Source: Amoeboaphelidium occidentale
Lineage: Eukaryota; Aphelidiomycota; Aphelidea
Reading direction: 5' to 3'
Assembly: GCA_023515795.1 (NCBI GenBank)
Contig: JALGPX010000004.1
Span: 1 to 64,000 of the forward strand
Length of the DNA: 64,000 nt
Shown here in pieces: positions 19,932 through 30,726 of this stretch. The position numbers were made by a program, and so were the translations under genes. How positions within the stretch are numbered: position 1 is the first letter of the stretch; each line of letters begins with the position of its first letter. Under the pieces are notes generated by a model. The model did no database searches and was not told where the DNA came from. It saw only the letters and a program-made list of their open reading frames with translations.

Positions 19932-21519
19932 ATGGCTGAAGGACCTGCAGCATCAACGTTTTCGGTAAAATTTAAAGAGTTAGTGTACTCATCTTTCAAT
20001 AGCCTGGACCAAACACCAAGCTGGGTGCAATGAAGAAGAAATGCGGGGGATTTCAGAAGTGGGCTGTTAGATATCTGATATTGGATAAGCCTAACAGGAT
20101 TCTGTACTATTATCACTCACCAAAAGATATGAAACCAACTAAGCTGCTTGATTTGAACACATGCGCAATATCGCGGTTATCTCCTGAAGAAAGCCCTAAA
20201 GATCCCGGTTTCAAAGTATCTCAGCCTGGCGTAAGGGATTATATCTTTGTTGGCAATAATGCTGCTGTTGTTGACGACTGGGTTAACGCTATATTTCAGG
20301 CTAAGGCTCCATCGCCAACACAGCCAAAACAGGGCGCATCTTCTGCTAACATGTCCGCAGGAGCATTGCCAGCCGACGGAGCACAGTCACCTGCATCAGA
20401 GAACTTCTCATACAATGGGCCAACTCTTGCTGTATTGCCAAACAGAAACTCAGCAGCTGAACCACCTGCTTTACCTGCTAATGTTAAGACTCCAACATCA
20501 CCAACTTCGCCTGTTTCTCCAGGAGGTGCTAACAGTGGTATGAAGCAACCTACTATTGTTTCAGGACCTCAAGCTCCTTCTGCGCGTTCCACTCAGACTA
20601 CAGGTTCTGATGCTGGTAACGAGACATTGGTTGGTAATGGTCCTGATGGAAACTCAACATTGGTCGCTAATGGAGGTTCAGGACAAGGCAAACCAGCACC
20701 TGGTTCTCCTGTTCCTGTTCTTATTCTCACGCCTGATAATAAGAAGTTCCCACCAATTGAAAGAGTTATCACCGGAATTGTTAAAATTGGACGTTATGTT
20801 GGATCGCAACCGCAAAGCGATGACATGATAACATTCAAAAGTAAGGTCATCTCAAGAAATCATGCAGAAATTTGGGCTGTTAATGGTGATGTTTATATTC
20901 GTGACACGAGAAGTCAGTCTGGTACATTCTTAAATGCTATGCGTTTATCAGAACCTTCAAAAGAATCGAAGCCTTACAGGTTGAAACCTGGAGATGTTAT
21001 TCAATTCGGTGTAGATTACAAGGGTGCTACAGAAGGTAACATCTTTCTGTGAAGATTTCCGACTAATTGATATGTAGATAATGCTCGTTGTGTGTCTATT
21101 CGTGTGGATCTTAAGACAAGAATTGTTGAAGGCTCAAATCCTGGTGCAGCACAGTTTGGTAGAGCTGGAAACGAAGATGCAACGTTGGTTGGTGGAGCTG
21201 GAGGAGGTATGATTGTTCTTCCCATTGATATATTAATCTGTTTTTAGCTGAGAGAACTTTGGTTGGTAACGGTGATGGTGGTAAAGGAGGCCCTCCTGGT
21301 CAAAACAGACCACCACCTGGAGCAATGCCAAACAATTATAGACCTCCTATGGCACAAAACCGACCTCCACCAATGCAGCAACCTGGTGCGCGTCCACCTA
21401 TGAATGGACCACCAGGCGCAATGGCGCGACCACCACCTGGCCAGCGTCCAATGATGCAACAACAATCTCCACAAATGATGGGTGCAAGACCTCCCGTGCA
21501 GCCTGGAATGGCACGCTAG
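19932..21519 (+). CDS. PH-FHA domain protein, Pro-rich tail
   Basis: Exons 19932-19964, 20003-21035, 21078-21206 and 21248-21519 (introns 38, 42, 41 bases) give 488 aa. A PH-like domain spans about residues 12-110 (MKKKCGGFQKWAVRYLIL at its start). A Ser/Pro/Gly linker follows, then an FHA domain (about 255-385) with IKIGRY-like VKIGRYVG, SRNHAEIW and TRSQSGTFLN, the set that binds phospho-threonine. The C-terminal 90 residues are Pro/Met/Gln-rich. It could link membrane lipids to phosphoproteins in signalling or traffic. I know of no named fungal gene with this exact order. Both introns inside and after the FHA domain are needed to keep frame. Confidence 0.8.
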
Positions 21520-21692
21520 ACATGAAAATATCGCAACTGCTACTACTACAGAACATCACCAATTAATAAAAACGTATTAAAGTTCAATTAAAGTCAAAAC
21601 AGACTCCAAAGCGATGCTATTGAGTACATGATTCCGTCTCGTGACTTTCTTGATCCAGCCAATTGTGATTGAGCGCCAGTTTCCGACGAGTG

Positions 21693-23144
21693 ATGGATTT
21701 TCCAGGGCACAGCAATAGTAGCAATGATCCTCCAAAAGTGTCAAGCAGCTACCCGCCGTCGTCAAATGCGAGCAGCCCTCTGAAGGCCGACAGCAGCTGG
21801 TGGAATGCGTTTACTAGAGACTTTGTTACGAGAGTTCGAACAATATCAGAGGATTTGAAGTATTTGACTGGAATATCACAAACAAACGAATCTACTTCTA
21901 ATATAGAAGGCAATAGGAAACGAAAGCTAAGCGGCGTAGATAAGTCGCTACCGGAGATTTGGTTGCTGGGTAGTCGATACATTCGATTTGTTGACACAAG
22001 CTGCGATACAGATGACACAAATGATTGCGATCGTCAAGGAACCGTAAGGGGACCTGAAACACTTTCCGTTTATGAGCAAATTACAAAAGAAAAAAGTCTC
22101 AATGCGTCTGCTTTGGCTGCTTCATTGCGTGGACAGGCTTCCTCTGCGATCGCATACTCAAGATCGGAATTATTCATGGCAGACTTTCGTTCGCGCTTAT
22201 GGTTGACGTACCGCACACACTATCCTACACTCGTGCCGTCATCGTGGACAACTGATATTGGTTGGGGCTGTATGCTTAGGTCAGGTCAAATGCTTTTGGC
22301 GCAGTGCTTGGTTCTGCATATACTCGGACGAGAATGGAGATTTGGGTTTCGAGGAGATGATGATATTGTCTGGAAGGAATACCTAAAGATTCTGAAATGG
22401 TTTATTGATTCCCCTAATTCCGCGTGCTTGTTCTCGATCCACCACATTACAAAACTTGGTCTCGAGTATGATCTTCCTGTTGGTGAATGGTACGGACCAT
22501 CAACGATTGCGCAGTCTTTGAAAGCACTCGTTAATTCTAATTCAATTGGAGATCCCACACTTAAATGTCATGTTGCACAGGATGCTACGTTGTTTAAAGA
22601 TCAGATTTATGATTTGTTTCAACAGAATCACTCAGTTCTCTTGCTTGTTCCTGTTCGATTAGGGGTCGAGAATCTTAATCCGATATATCATCGAAGCATT
22701 CTGGATCTTTTTAAAGTTCCGTACTGCGTTGGTATCGCAGGTGGAAAGCCTAATTCTGCTGTTTACTTTGTTGGTGTGGAAAAGAATGATTTGTTGTATT
22801 TGGATCCACACTTTGCAAGACATGCTTTGATACTGAAACAAAACGATGAGTACTCAATTGAAGAATTAATGACGTATCACTGTGATACTGTTAGAAAGAT
22901 TAATGTCAGCACGCTTGACCCATCTTTACTACTTGGATTCTACTGCAAAACATTGGATGATTTCGAAGATCTACTGAAACATTGGGAAAAGGTAACTCTA
23001 TTCAAAGTTTCTGGTACTCACTATTAGATATTTGAATCTGCAAAGTCGCCGCTATTTTCTATAATGGAAAGCCAACCAGACTATGATCTTGACGATATGG
23101 ATGAATGGAACGAAGTATCGTCGGAGCCAAAGGACAGCGATTAA
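21693..23144 (+). CDS. ATG4: autophagy cysteine protease Atg4
   Basis: Cleaves the C-terminus of Atg8 and later frees it from lipid. Exons 21693-22991 and 23028-23144 are split by a 36-base intron (GTAACT...TATTAG), giving 471 aa. The catalytic triad is visible: Cys193 in TDIGWGCMLRSGQ, and Asp371 and His373 in YLDPHF. The second exon codes PLFSIMESQPDYDLDDMDEW, the acidic, family-like tail; without splicing the protein would stop 12 residues past HWEK. An upstream in-frame TTG at 21669 is not used. The tail's acidic aromatic segment could bind Atg8 (inference). Confidence 0.93.
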
Positions 23145-23175
23145 CAGCAAATCCTACCTGTACATTAGAAACAAT

Positions 23176-24381
23176 TCATTTCAGCCAGTTCTCCATCACT
23201 GTTTCATTCTGAAGAAATAAATACAAAGTGAATGATGTCGCAATAAATGCTGAAACTACAACTGTGCTGATAGTCTTGATGGATGGCGATTTTGAATTCT
23301 TCCTCGATATTTTAAACAAGTAAGCCCAAGGATCTGATGAATGCTTTCTCTTGCTGCCTTCTGCTATTAACTGCTTTGAAGGTTCCTGTGTTTTAAGTAA
23401 GTGCACAAAGTCATCCAGTATGATCTGATCCTTCTCATCAAAGTCCTTCGAATACCGTTTCGGTGCAGAATTCTCGTCAAGAGGATGAACGATCGTTTCA
23501 AGTGAAGAAACAGGATTCCTCTCATATAAATCGAGACAAATAGCAATAGCTTCTTCTATGAACTCATTAATATCATCAGGTTTCGGGAACTTTTGAAGAA
23601 AGGATTGAACAACTGGCTGGTCTTGTTCCAGTTCCATTATATCTTGCCTTCGCATCAATGTAACAGCAGCAGCGAAATAAACGGGCATTATAGGGTTGGA
23701 AGATAGAAAGAAATCGAATAATCTTGTAACAACATCATAATCAGAAATGTTATGCGAATACCACGTGATGACCCAACTGAGCGCATAGAACGGCAGAACT
23801 TGAACGTCTTGTAAGAACTGAAGTAGTACAATATCTTCCTTGTATAAAATAGCATAAATAAGTGTGATTTGTTTGAGAACAGGATCCAATGACTCCTTCA
23901 TACAATCCCGTAAGAAAATCACACTAACCCTCTCAGCAGCATACAAAGCCAACGTCTCACCAAGACACAAAACCATAACGGAACAAATATCATGAAATCC
24001 TTGATAGTAATACAACTCTGGAAAGCGACTCAAGACACCATTAACGACATTACTGAGCGACTTTTGCTTCTGTTCCCTTTCCTCTGAGCTGATATCCGTT
24101 GGGAAATACACAAATGCCCTATTAACATCTAATTGAACCTGTAAAGTATCTTTATGGCTCTTTACAAACTTATCTGGAGGAGGCAATAAACCTGAACCAG
24201 GCTTCCACTTCAGCAAGAGTGGCCAGGCCCTTCTTCTGAGGCCATCGTTAATGAAACCTTTTGGTTCTCTTGCAAGGGATTTAAGCGCTTCAATGTCACA
24301 TGAGACTATTGCTGCATTGATCTTGTGAATTTTTACAGAATCTGGATTATCTTTACTTCTTCTAAGGTACCTGGAGCTCAT
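23176..24381 (-). CDS. TBC-domain Rab GAP, TBC1D20/Gyp8-like, tail-anchored
   Basis: The 401-aa protein has a TBC domain (about residues 45-290) and a C-terminal hydrophobic helix (about 372-392, STVVVSAFIATSFTLYLFL). The arginine finger sits in VQLDVNRAFVYFP and the glutamine finger in YYYQGFHDI. GAPs with this N-terminal set (KINAAIVSCDIEALKSLA, GFINDGLRRRAWP) and a membrane tail act on Rab1/Ypt1 at the ER and early Golgi. Single exon. It is convergent with ATG4 (31 bases between stops). Confidence 0.87.
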   Translation of the reverse strand: MSSRYLRRSKDNPDSVKIHKINAAIVSCDIEALKSLAREPKGFINDGLRRRAWPLLLKWKPGSGLLPPPDKFVKSHKDTLQVQLDVNRAFVYFPTDISSEEREQKQKSLSNVVNGVLSRFPELYYYQGFHDICSVMVLCLGETLALYAAERVSVIFLRDCMKESLDPVLKQITLIYAILYKEDIVLLQFLQDVQVLPFYALSWVITWYSHNISDYDVVTRLFDFFLSSNPIMPVYFAAAVTLMRRQDIMELEQDQPVVQSFLQKFPKPDDINEFIEEAIAICLDLYERNPVSSLETIVHPLDENSAPKRYSKDFDEKDQIILDDFVHLLKTQEPSKQLIAEGSKRKHSSDPWAYLFKISRKNSKSPSIKTISTVVVSAFIATSFTLYLFLQNETVMENWLK

Positions 24382-24593
24382 TAGGAAGAAATTACAGAAG
24401 CTTTAAGACATGTCATTATGCGATATTTTCATCTGTAATGCACACAAAATGCTCAGACTGACGTGCAAATATATCGTAATAATCATTCATGTCGTTGAAT
24501 ACGTCGCGATCTTTTCCTGTGCGTCCTTTTGAAAGGATCGAGAACGCAGAGGATAGATTTCTGTCAGCAATCTTTTCACAATAGACAAAAATC

Positions 24594-25424
24594 ATGGGCA
24601 AAAAGAATCTTAAAGTCAGACTTCAGTCGCTTCAAGAACAACAAGCGATTATTCGTAAGAAACAGAAACACGCCGAGAAACTGGTTAAGGAGAAGAATGC
24701 AAAGTCAAAGCAAGAATCCATAAAACAATATCGCGTTCCTTTCCAGTATTACGACAATATCTTGCTGATAGGCGAAGGCAATTTCTCATTTGCGCGCGCA
24801 CTGATGAGGTTGTTTGATGAGCAGCTGAGTAAAGATGTTCTCTCTACAAAAGACCAGGGTGTTCTGTTTGCTACAAGCTATGATTCTGGGGAAGTATCAA
24901 AGGAAAAGTATCCAGATGTTTGTGATATTCTGAAGGAACTTAAAGATCTTGATCATTTCAATAAGACACGCATACTTTACAACGTTGATGGCACTTTACT
25001 ATCAAAGACTCTGAAACAGGCCATGAACGACCCAAAGCTCAATCCAGCAGAAATGAAATGGGACAAGATTGCATTCAATTTTCCACACACTGGCGCAGGT
25101 ATAAAGGATGAGCAAGAGAATATCAAAAATAATCAGAAACTTATGTTGGGTTTCTTTAATTCTGCTAAAGAACTTATGGATAATGATACGGAACTGATTG
25201 TCACAATGAAGGCCGGTTGGCCATATGATGGATGGCAAATTAAATTGCTAGCTAAACAATGCGGTTTAAAAGCAAAACGCGCCTCCCCATTCTACTGCGA
25301 CAAGTATCCTGGCTACGAACACAGGCGCACAATTGGATTTGAAGAAGGCATTAGCAAAGTCCTAAACGAAGAAATTAAAAAGGCCAACTGTAAAACTTTT
25401 TGTTTTGTGAAAGCCACTGAATAG
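24594..25424 (+). CDS. BMT5: 25S rRNA uridine-N3 methyltransferase, Bmt5-like
   Basis: SAM-dependent methyltransferase of the DUF2431/BMT5-like family, which in yeast makes m3U2634 in 25S rRNA in the nucleolus. The 276 aa begin with a Lys/Arg-rich coiled nucleolar-type N-terminus, then the SAM-binding GEGNFSFARAL (about residues 57-67), ATSYDSGE, and the family block IAFNFPHTGAGIKDE (about 158-172). The C-terminal half keeps YPGYEHRRTIG. Single exon; starts at the first ATG. It is convergent with RPT4 with 15 bases between stops. Confidence 0.9.
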   Translation: MGKKNLKVRLQSLQEQQAIIRKKQKHAEKLVKEKNAKSKQESIKQYRVPFQYYDNILLIGEGNFSFARALMRLFDEQLSKDVLSTKDQGVLFATSYDSGEVSKEKYPDVCDILKELKDLDHFNKTRILYNVDGTLLSKTLKQAMNDPKLNPAEMKWDKIAFNFPHTGAGIKDEQENIKNNQKLMLGFFNSAKELMDNDTELIVTMKAGWPYDGWQIKLLAKQCGLKAKRASPFYCDKYPGYEHRRTIGFEEGISKVLNEEIKKANCKTFCFVKATE

Positions 25425-25439
25425 AATCATTTATGATGG

Positions 25440-26742
25440 TTAAATCTTTGAGTAGTCCAACTTACTCTCCAGTTTCTTTGCATCGGCAACTTTCCTGACA
25501 GCCGTCATTAAATCTTCCTGAACAATGTAATCTCTATCATCCCTAATTGCAAACATGCCAGCTTCTGTACAAACATTTCTCAAATCAGCTCCGTTGAAAC
25601 CATCAGACAGTTTAACAACAGCTTCATAGTCAATATCACCGTGTTTGTTTATAGGAGACGCATGAATCTTGAGAATTTCTAAACGCCCTTGTTCATTTGG
25701 CAGTGGAATCTCAATCTTTCTATCCAAACGACCAGGACGCATCAAAGCAGGATCCAAAGTATCAGGACGATTAGTTGCCATGATCAGTTTTGTTTTACCC
25801 AAATAGTCGAAACCATCCATCTGATTCAATAATTCCATCAAAGTTCTCTGAATTTCACGATCAGCAGAAGTTCCTATAAACCAAGAGTTAAGAGCGAAAA
25901 AGGAAGACTCGTTTACCTTCACTAAAACGCCTTCCACCAATAGCGTCAATTTCATCCATAAAAATAATGCAGGGCTCATGTTCTCTGGCATACTGAAACA
26001 TCTCACGAATGACTCTTGCGCTCTCTCCAATGTACTTGTCAACTATAGCAGACGCAACAACTTTCAGAAAGTTCGTTTCCAGCGTGGATGCAACAGCCCT
26101 CGCCAACAAAGTCTTTCCAGTACCCGGAGGCCCATACAACAAGACACCTTTTGGCGGACGTATGCCAACCCTCTGAAACAACTCAGGATTCATAAGAGGC
26201 AACTCAATAACTTCACGCAACTCTCTAATCTGCTCATTCAGACCACCGATACCAGCAAACGATATTGAACCAGGATCTTCAAGCGACATATTGTAAACCA
26301 GCGGATCAACTTCCCTTGGCAGAACCCTCATGATAGTCAAAGTAGTTATATCAAGAGTGACCCTGGCGCCCTGAACCAGTTTAGACTTTTGCAATTTAGA
26401 ACGACAGCCAACGACATAACGGGGCCCTGAGGATGCCTTCACAATGAAACGCTCTTCGTCCAGCTGCTTCAGAACTTCGCCAATAATCTGCCCAATTGAC
26501 TGCAGCGCCTTCATATCATCTTCCGTCTTATTGAACTGCTTCTCTAAGTCTCTGATACCCAAGCGGCCTTCACAGGTTAGGGTTAGTAGGGTTTAATTAG
26601 GGTTACTCTGCTTCAATTTCTCTTCAAGTTCATTATGTTCCTTAAGTTTTGTCTTGTAATCATTTAAAGCCTTTTGACGGCGTTGGTCTTCGGGTGCTGC
26701 TGAGGCTGCTGCTGCTGCTGCTGCTGCTGAGGGGGTGGCCAT
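25440..26742 (-). CDS. RPT4: 26S proteasome ATPase subunit Rpt4 (PSMC6)
   Basis: Exons 26607-26742, 25917-26567 and 25440-25873 give 406 aa; introns are 39 and 43 bases. The N-terminus has a polyAla run and coiled coil, then [17 protein letters not shown] and the OB region [15 protein letters not shown], which mark Rpt4. The AAA domain has [34 protein letters not shown], and ends [11 protein letters not shown]. The second intron splits GRRFSEG from TSADREI, restoring the conserved sequence. The first intron is built largely of CCCTAA-like telomeric units. The ATG lies 25 bases from that of divergent YPI1. Confidence 0.95.
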
Positions 26743-26767
26743 TCTTTTTTCTTTTTCTCTTGTGAAG

Positions 26768-27208
26768 ATGTCTCAACGAACAAAACAAGAAGAGCAGCGA
26801 CGAGCGACGACTTTAGCGACGACAGCGCCCCCTGAAGAGGAACCTTCGCAGTCAATTGGAACCATCACAGTCACAGGCGAACGTGATATTCCCCTAAACA
26901 ACCAAAGCGCAACGGAAAGCGATCAGCACAAGAAGGAACGTAACAGTAAAGTCAAATGGGATGATTCTGTTGTGGATAATGAAGGCCTGGGAAGGAAAAG
27001 TTCAAAGATTTGTTGCATTTACAAAAAGCCCTGGCAGTTTGGCGAAAGTTCTTCTGATGAATCTTCGTCTGATGATGATAAGGAAGGCTCAAGCTCAAAA
27101 AAGAATGCCTACGAACGACAGCCAAAGTACAACAACAGGCGTAAGGCAGCAAAGAAGTCTCATTCGCACTCGCACGATGATCATTCCCATGATAGCCATT
27201 CTCACTAA
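26768..27208 (+). CDS. YPI1: protein phosphatase 1 regulator Ypi1 (PPP1R11)
   Basis: Small disordered inhibitor and nuclear partner of PP1 (Glc7). The 146 aa carry the family core [15 protein letters not shown] followed by [23 protein letters not shown] is the RVxF-type PP1 docking site. Downstream are acidic Ser/Asp stretches and a His/Ser-rich tail. The ATG at 26768 begins MSQRTKQEE, close to other Ypi1 proteins; an in-frame ATG at 26735 overlaps the start of RPT4 and is less likely. The gene is followed within 3 bases by the convergent NUP84-like stop. Confidence 0.9.
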   Translation: MSQRTKQEEQRRATTLATTAPPEEEPSQSIGTITVTGERDIPLNNQSATESDQHKKERNSKVKWDDSVVDNEGLGRKSSKICCIYKKPWQFGESSSDESSSDDDKEGSSSKKNAYERQPKYNNRRKAAKKSHSHSHDDHSHDSHSH

Positions 27209-27211
27209 GTT

Positions 27212-29017
27212 TTAATTTTTAATAGAATTCAAATAACATTCCACAGCGCATTCAGCCAATTCATGCATTCTCTTTTGCTTAATAAACACGTGATACAGAA
27301 GAATTGTTTCATCGCATACCAATTGTAAATCGTTCAGGCTTTTTGTTAGAGAGAGCCATTTGAGACACAATTCACACAGATACCAATTCTTGATTGTTTC
27401 CAATTGCTGCAATCGTTCTTCGTAGTTATCAAAAGTATCTGAAGTGTCTGGGGATACAGTGTAATTAACAACATCTTGTTCCATCCACAGGAAAGAATCA
27501 CTAAATGGGAATATGCACTTTCTTATTTGTTCACTAAGAGCTTGCTGTTCAGATTGTGATGCTCTTAGTACTAAACAGAATAGTCTGTGGAATACTCGCT
27601 CCTTTTCCATATTCTCGTATAAATCATTATAAAGGTGTCTCACATGATCAATACTGTGATCAAGCATTGTATTGACTTCAAGATATGCACCAAGCTTTCC
27701 TTTTAGCAAGAAGTATCTGTACAGGCGGTTGATATAGATCAGCTTCTCAACTTCAGCTTCTTCTACTGTTATCAGATACTTGAATACTTCAATGATATCA
27801 AGATCTTTCTCACTCAAAGTTTTATCTGTTTGAAGGGTATCGATTTTTGCGAGATTAACATCTTTAAGATCATTCAGTTCTTCTTCAAAACAATACTTGA
27901 TCGTTTCTAGTACAGCGTAATCGTAATCCAAACCATAAGACTCGATGCGCGCCTTGATACGCATTTGATCATTGAAATCATTGCCAAGGTGACTGAAAAA
28001 GTACTTTCTCAACAACAGCGTCTGTCCTTCCAGAGAATTAACTTTGGCCATACACTCAAAGACTAATTCATCATCCTTGTAACCCATTTGGATCAGCGCA
28101 TCGACAAACGCAACCAGCAAGTTCAACACGGATTCTACAGAGAACGACACAAAGCCAGACTGAACTAAAATAACACCAACATTCGTAAGGAATAACACAA
28201 ACTGAAGCAGCTGTTCATCATTCTCAACATTATCGCCTGCCTCTTGAAAGTGATTTAGCACTTCCTGAAACGCAAACGATATATCATCACCATTCCGTCT
28301 GATGAAGGCTGATATCAAATGCTTTTGCACCATACGGATCAGATCATCACTTTCTAACAAAGCTAGCACTTGTTCATATGAATTAGCCATCCATTCTCTT
28401 CTCGCGCCAACCGTTTCAGCTTCACATGAAACCACAAAGGAACACGTCAAAACAAACAACAAATCATCCCATTTCAGCTTCAACTCATTAGCAGCCTCAA
28501 AGCATTGCGTATAATCTCCTGAAACCAAAAAGAAGATGAGCCGTTCGTAAGGATTCTTTGATTGCTGAGCCAAAGCATGACAAGTCTCGAGGAACAGAGC
28601 AGAGGGCGACTGTGAATTATAAACCAGAAAAGCCAAAATATTCTGTCCGTTCTCCTGCAGCACCGTCGCAATCTTTGAAGTGTCCTGTTCTGAGCGCAGA
28701 AGGGCGTAAACATACTTGAAGGCCTTCTTATCAGTCGCTTTCAGTGAAGATAAACCAGCAGGCACACCAACTTCTTTTGCTGTAGAGGAGGATGATACTT
28801 CAATTAACCATTCCTTAATGCCTTTAGCCATGCGATATTCATAATTGTCTTGGTCTTCATTGTTCTCAGAATTGCTCAAGAGAGTATCCAACAGCTGCAG
28901 TGTGACTCTCTCGACGCCCTGAAAGTATTTTGAGTCGTATGGGCTCAGCTGGTTCAAATACTGTTGAATTATTGAAGAACTGGCCAACGGGGAGAACTGT
29001 GGGCTGAAGAGGTGCAT
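27212..29017 (-). CDS. NUP84: Nup84/Nup107-like nuclear pore protein
   Basis: Alpha-helical scaffold nucleoporin of the Y-complex. The 601-aa single-exon protein has no membrane segments. Motifs in the family order are a PYERLIFFLVSGDYTQCFEAA block (like the Nup107 short-helix repeat before a TWE/KWDD segment), KLKWDDLLFVLTCSF, and near the C-terminus KDLDIIEVFKYLI...LYRYFLLKGKLGAY, which parallels the Nup84/107 WL...N-L-R-FL-GK motif. It is shorter than yeast Nup84 (726 aa), mostly at the N-terminus. Family assigned by pattern only; other helical scaffold proteins are possible. Confidence 0.62.
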   Translation of the reverse strand: MHLFSPQFSPLASSSIIQQYLNQLSPYDSKYFQGVERVTLQLLDTLLSNSENNEDQDNYEYRMAKGIKEWLIEVSSSSTAKEVGVPAGLSSLKATDKKAFKYVYALLRSEQDTSKIATVLQENGQNILAFLVYNSQSPSALFLETCHALAQQSKNPYERLIFFLVSGDYTQCFEAANELKLKWDDLLFVLTCSFVVSCEAETVGARREWMANSYEQVLALLESDDLIRMVQKHLISAFIRRNGDDISFAFQEVLNHFQEAGDNVENDEQLLQFVLFLTNVGVILVQSGFVSFSVESVLNLLVAFVDALIQMGYKDDELVFECMAKVNSLEGQTLLLRKYFFSHLGNDFNDQMRIKARIESYGLDYDYAVLETIKYCFEEELNDLKDVNLAKIDTLQTDKTLSEKDLDIIEVFKYLITVEEAEVEKLIYINRLYRYFLLKGKLGAYLEVNTMLDHSIDHVRHLYNDLYENMEKERVFHRLFCLVLRASQSEQQALSEQIRKCIFPFSDSFLWMEQDVVNYTVSPDTSDTFDNYEERLQQLETIKNWYLCELCLKWLSLTKSLNDLQLVCDETILLYHVFIKQKRMHELAECAVECYLNSIKN

Positions 29018-29046
29018 CTTATTCGTTCTTAAGAAAAAGACAGTTT

Positions 29047-29520
29047 CTATTCATTAACGGAACATCCCTCAAGTAACCCCTGCACAAACACGTGAAAGGT
29101 TGGATGGTTATCCATTGCTTCTTGAAACATTTGGTCCTTTTGTGTTTGTGTTGGGCATTTATCCAATGCTAGAAGGAGCTCCCGAAGCTTATCATCGCTT
29201 AGCAGTTCCTTGATCACAGAGTTTGATACTAAACACGCTCTGTTAATTTATCTTTTGGATGTTTACCTATTGCGTCTTTATGTCTCTGAGATAATTGCCC
29301 AACAGCTATTGGTCGCTTCTCTTGGGATATCTTCTTGTCTTTTGCGATCTTTACATCGTCGCATTGTTTGGCATCAGTATCATGCGCCTTGAAGCAAGTC
29401 AGTGAACATCTACAAACACACATTAACGCGTTCCTTCTTAAATTAGTGAGCTTACGTCTGCGCGAGGCACTTTTTGCATTTATACTTGGATTCTACAGAC
29501 TGGCAAATGATACAAGACAT
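29047..29520 (-). CDS. HIT1: zf-HIT protein Hit1/ZNHIT3
   Basis: Three short exons, 29456-29520, 29267-29409 and 29047-29228 (introns 46 and 38 bases), code 129 aa. The first two build an HIT zinc finger: CIICQSVESKYKCKKC, then CSLTCFKAHDTDAKQC, giving the CxxC-CxxC-CxxxC-H-C ligand set. The C-terminal part (IKELLSDDKLRELLLALDK and a FHVFVQGLLEG end) matches ZNHIT3, where the parallel stretch reads LRSLLLNPHLRQLM. Hit1 stabilises Rsa1 and Nop58 in box C/D snoRNP assembly. The gene is divided so finely that no frame exceeds 65 codons. Confidence 0.83.
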
Positions 29521-29631
29521 TTTGGGAAGGAAAAATCTGTAGAAATCAAGGGGCTCGAACGACACATGGTACGCAGGTCTTTGGTGAAATGCCAAGCATA
29601 GCGCCTCTTTTCTTATTTCAGCTCTAAATTA

Positions 29632-30726
29632 ATGCTAAAATCAACATTGAATAGAATTCCGAGAGCCTGGTGCACAAAGGAAGTTCTTCTGCCAGACAAA
29701 ATCACATTTGCCCAAGCTTCCACACTGAAGCCCAACAATATCCTGTTCGAGTATGATAATTCTAGACGCACAATCAAGATATCCGGTAAGAACTACAAAG
29801 AAGTACAGGGCACAGCTGAAAGGCTGAAACAGTTCTTTACTGCAGAGCGCGTTAGAGTGAATTTGAATCTGTTATGCTCCGCTGAAGTTGCTATTTGGGA
29901 ATTCGAAAGATACACCGCGACTTCAAACAAGAACTTCCCTTCCACTCCATATGTGCTAAAGCGTGGGGATTTTGGTGAATCTGTTTCTCCTGTTGGCTCT
30001 GATGAATCTAGTGATGCAAGGTGCTTCTTTGGTATCAACGAATTGCAAGATACTGTCAATTTGCTTCTGAACGCTAATAATGGTGGCTCATATCGAATCG
30101 ATATTGGCAAACAGTTATTCTTCCTTGCAGACATATCACAGCAAGTATCATTAAGAGATCTCGATAGAATCAAGACACAGAATAACTTCAGAACTCTATT
30201 CCTTCTGAATGAGTCTGGTTCAATGAAGGATAGCTTATGGTCCAAGTTATCGGATGATGCAGATCTTAATTATGGAACTTATTACAGAGTTCGCGCGTAT
30301 TCTATGCAAGAGAACAGATTTTACGATCTTGAGTATTCTGTGCTTCAGTCGGAAACTGGAAAGCAAATCAGTTTCAAGTCAGCTAAACACGCTTTCCAAA
30401 AGACAGACAAGCTGACAATTATATCAAAATCATCGCATCAAACAGACTTCAGAGTTAACGCAACGTCTGTACATGAACAACCGTCCATGTCTTCGGAACT
30501 GAATGATATCATCCAGGCAATACAAAAAAAGTTAAACACTGGCGCTGAGTTTACCAAGAATGATCTTTACTATGTTGATCAACACGATTTGATACTTGAT
30601 ACCTTCCTAACGGTACAGGGAATGGAAGTACATTTCTTGATGTTTGGCAGTGCGATAAGGGAAGTGTATGCAACAACCTCCGGAGATAACTTAAGTAATG
30701 CTTTAAACTATTTATTATCACTGTAA
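29632..30726 (+). CDS. unknown protein, possible mitochondrial presequence
   Basis: I do not recognise this 364-aa protein. The first 20 residues (MLKSTLNRIPRAWCTKEVLL) are basic and lack acidic residues, as in mitochondrial presequences. A segment near 40-70 (FEYDNSRRTIKISGKNYKEV) has a beta-alpha rhythm that recalls KH-like RNA-binding folds such as those of the Sls1 mitochondrial expression factors, but no diagnostic motif is present. There are no membrane helices. It is divergent from HIT1 (111 bases between starts), and its stop overlaps the 3' end of the convergent coiled-coil gene by 19 bases. Confidence 0.6.
   Translation: MLKSTLNRIPRAWCTKEVLLPDKITFAQASTLKPNNILFEYDNSRRTIKISGKNYKEVQGTAERLKQFFTAERVRVNLNLLCSAEVAIWEFERYTATSNKNFPSTPYVLKRGDFGESVSPVGSDESSDARCFFGINELQDTVNLLLNANNGGSYRIDIGKQLFFLADISQQVSLRDLDRIKTQNNFRTLFLLNESGSMKDSLWSKLSDDADLNYGTYYRVRAYSMQENRFYDLEYSVLQSETGKQISFKSAKHAFQKTDKLTIISKSSHQTDFRVNATSVHEQPSMSSELNDIIQAIQKKLNTGAEFTKNDLYYVDQHDLILDTFLTVQGMEVHFLMFGSAIREVYATTSGDNLSNALNYLLSL

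Noticed and set aside
24416-24601. 61-codon minus-strand frame between the TBC and BMT5 genes
   Set aside because: It overlaps the BMT5 start and shows no family sequence; probably leader DNA.
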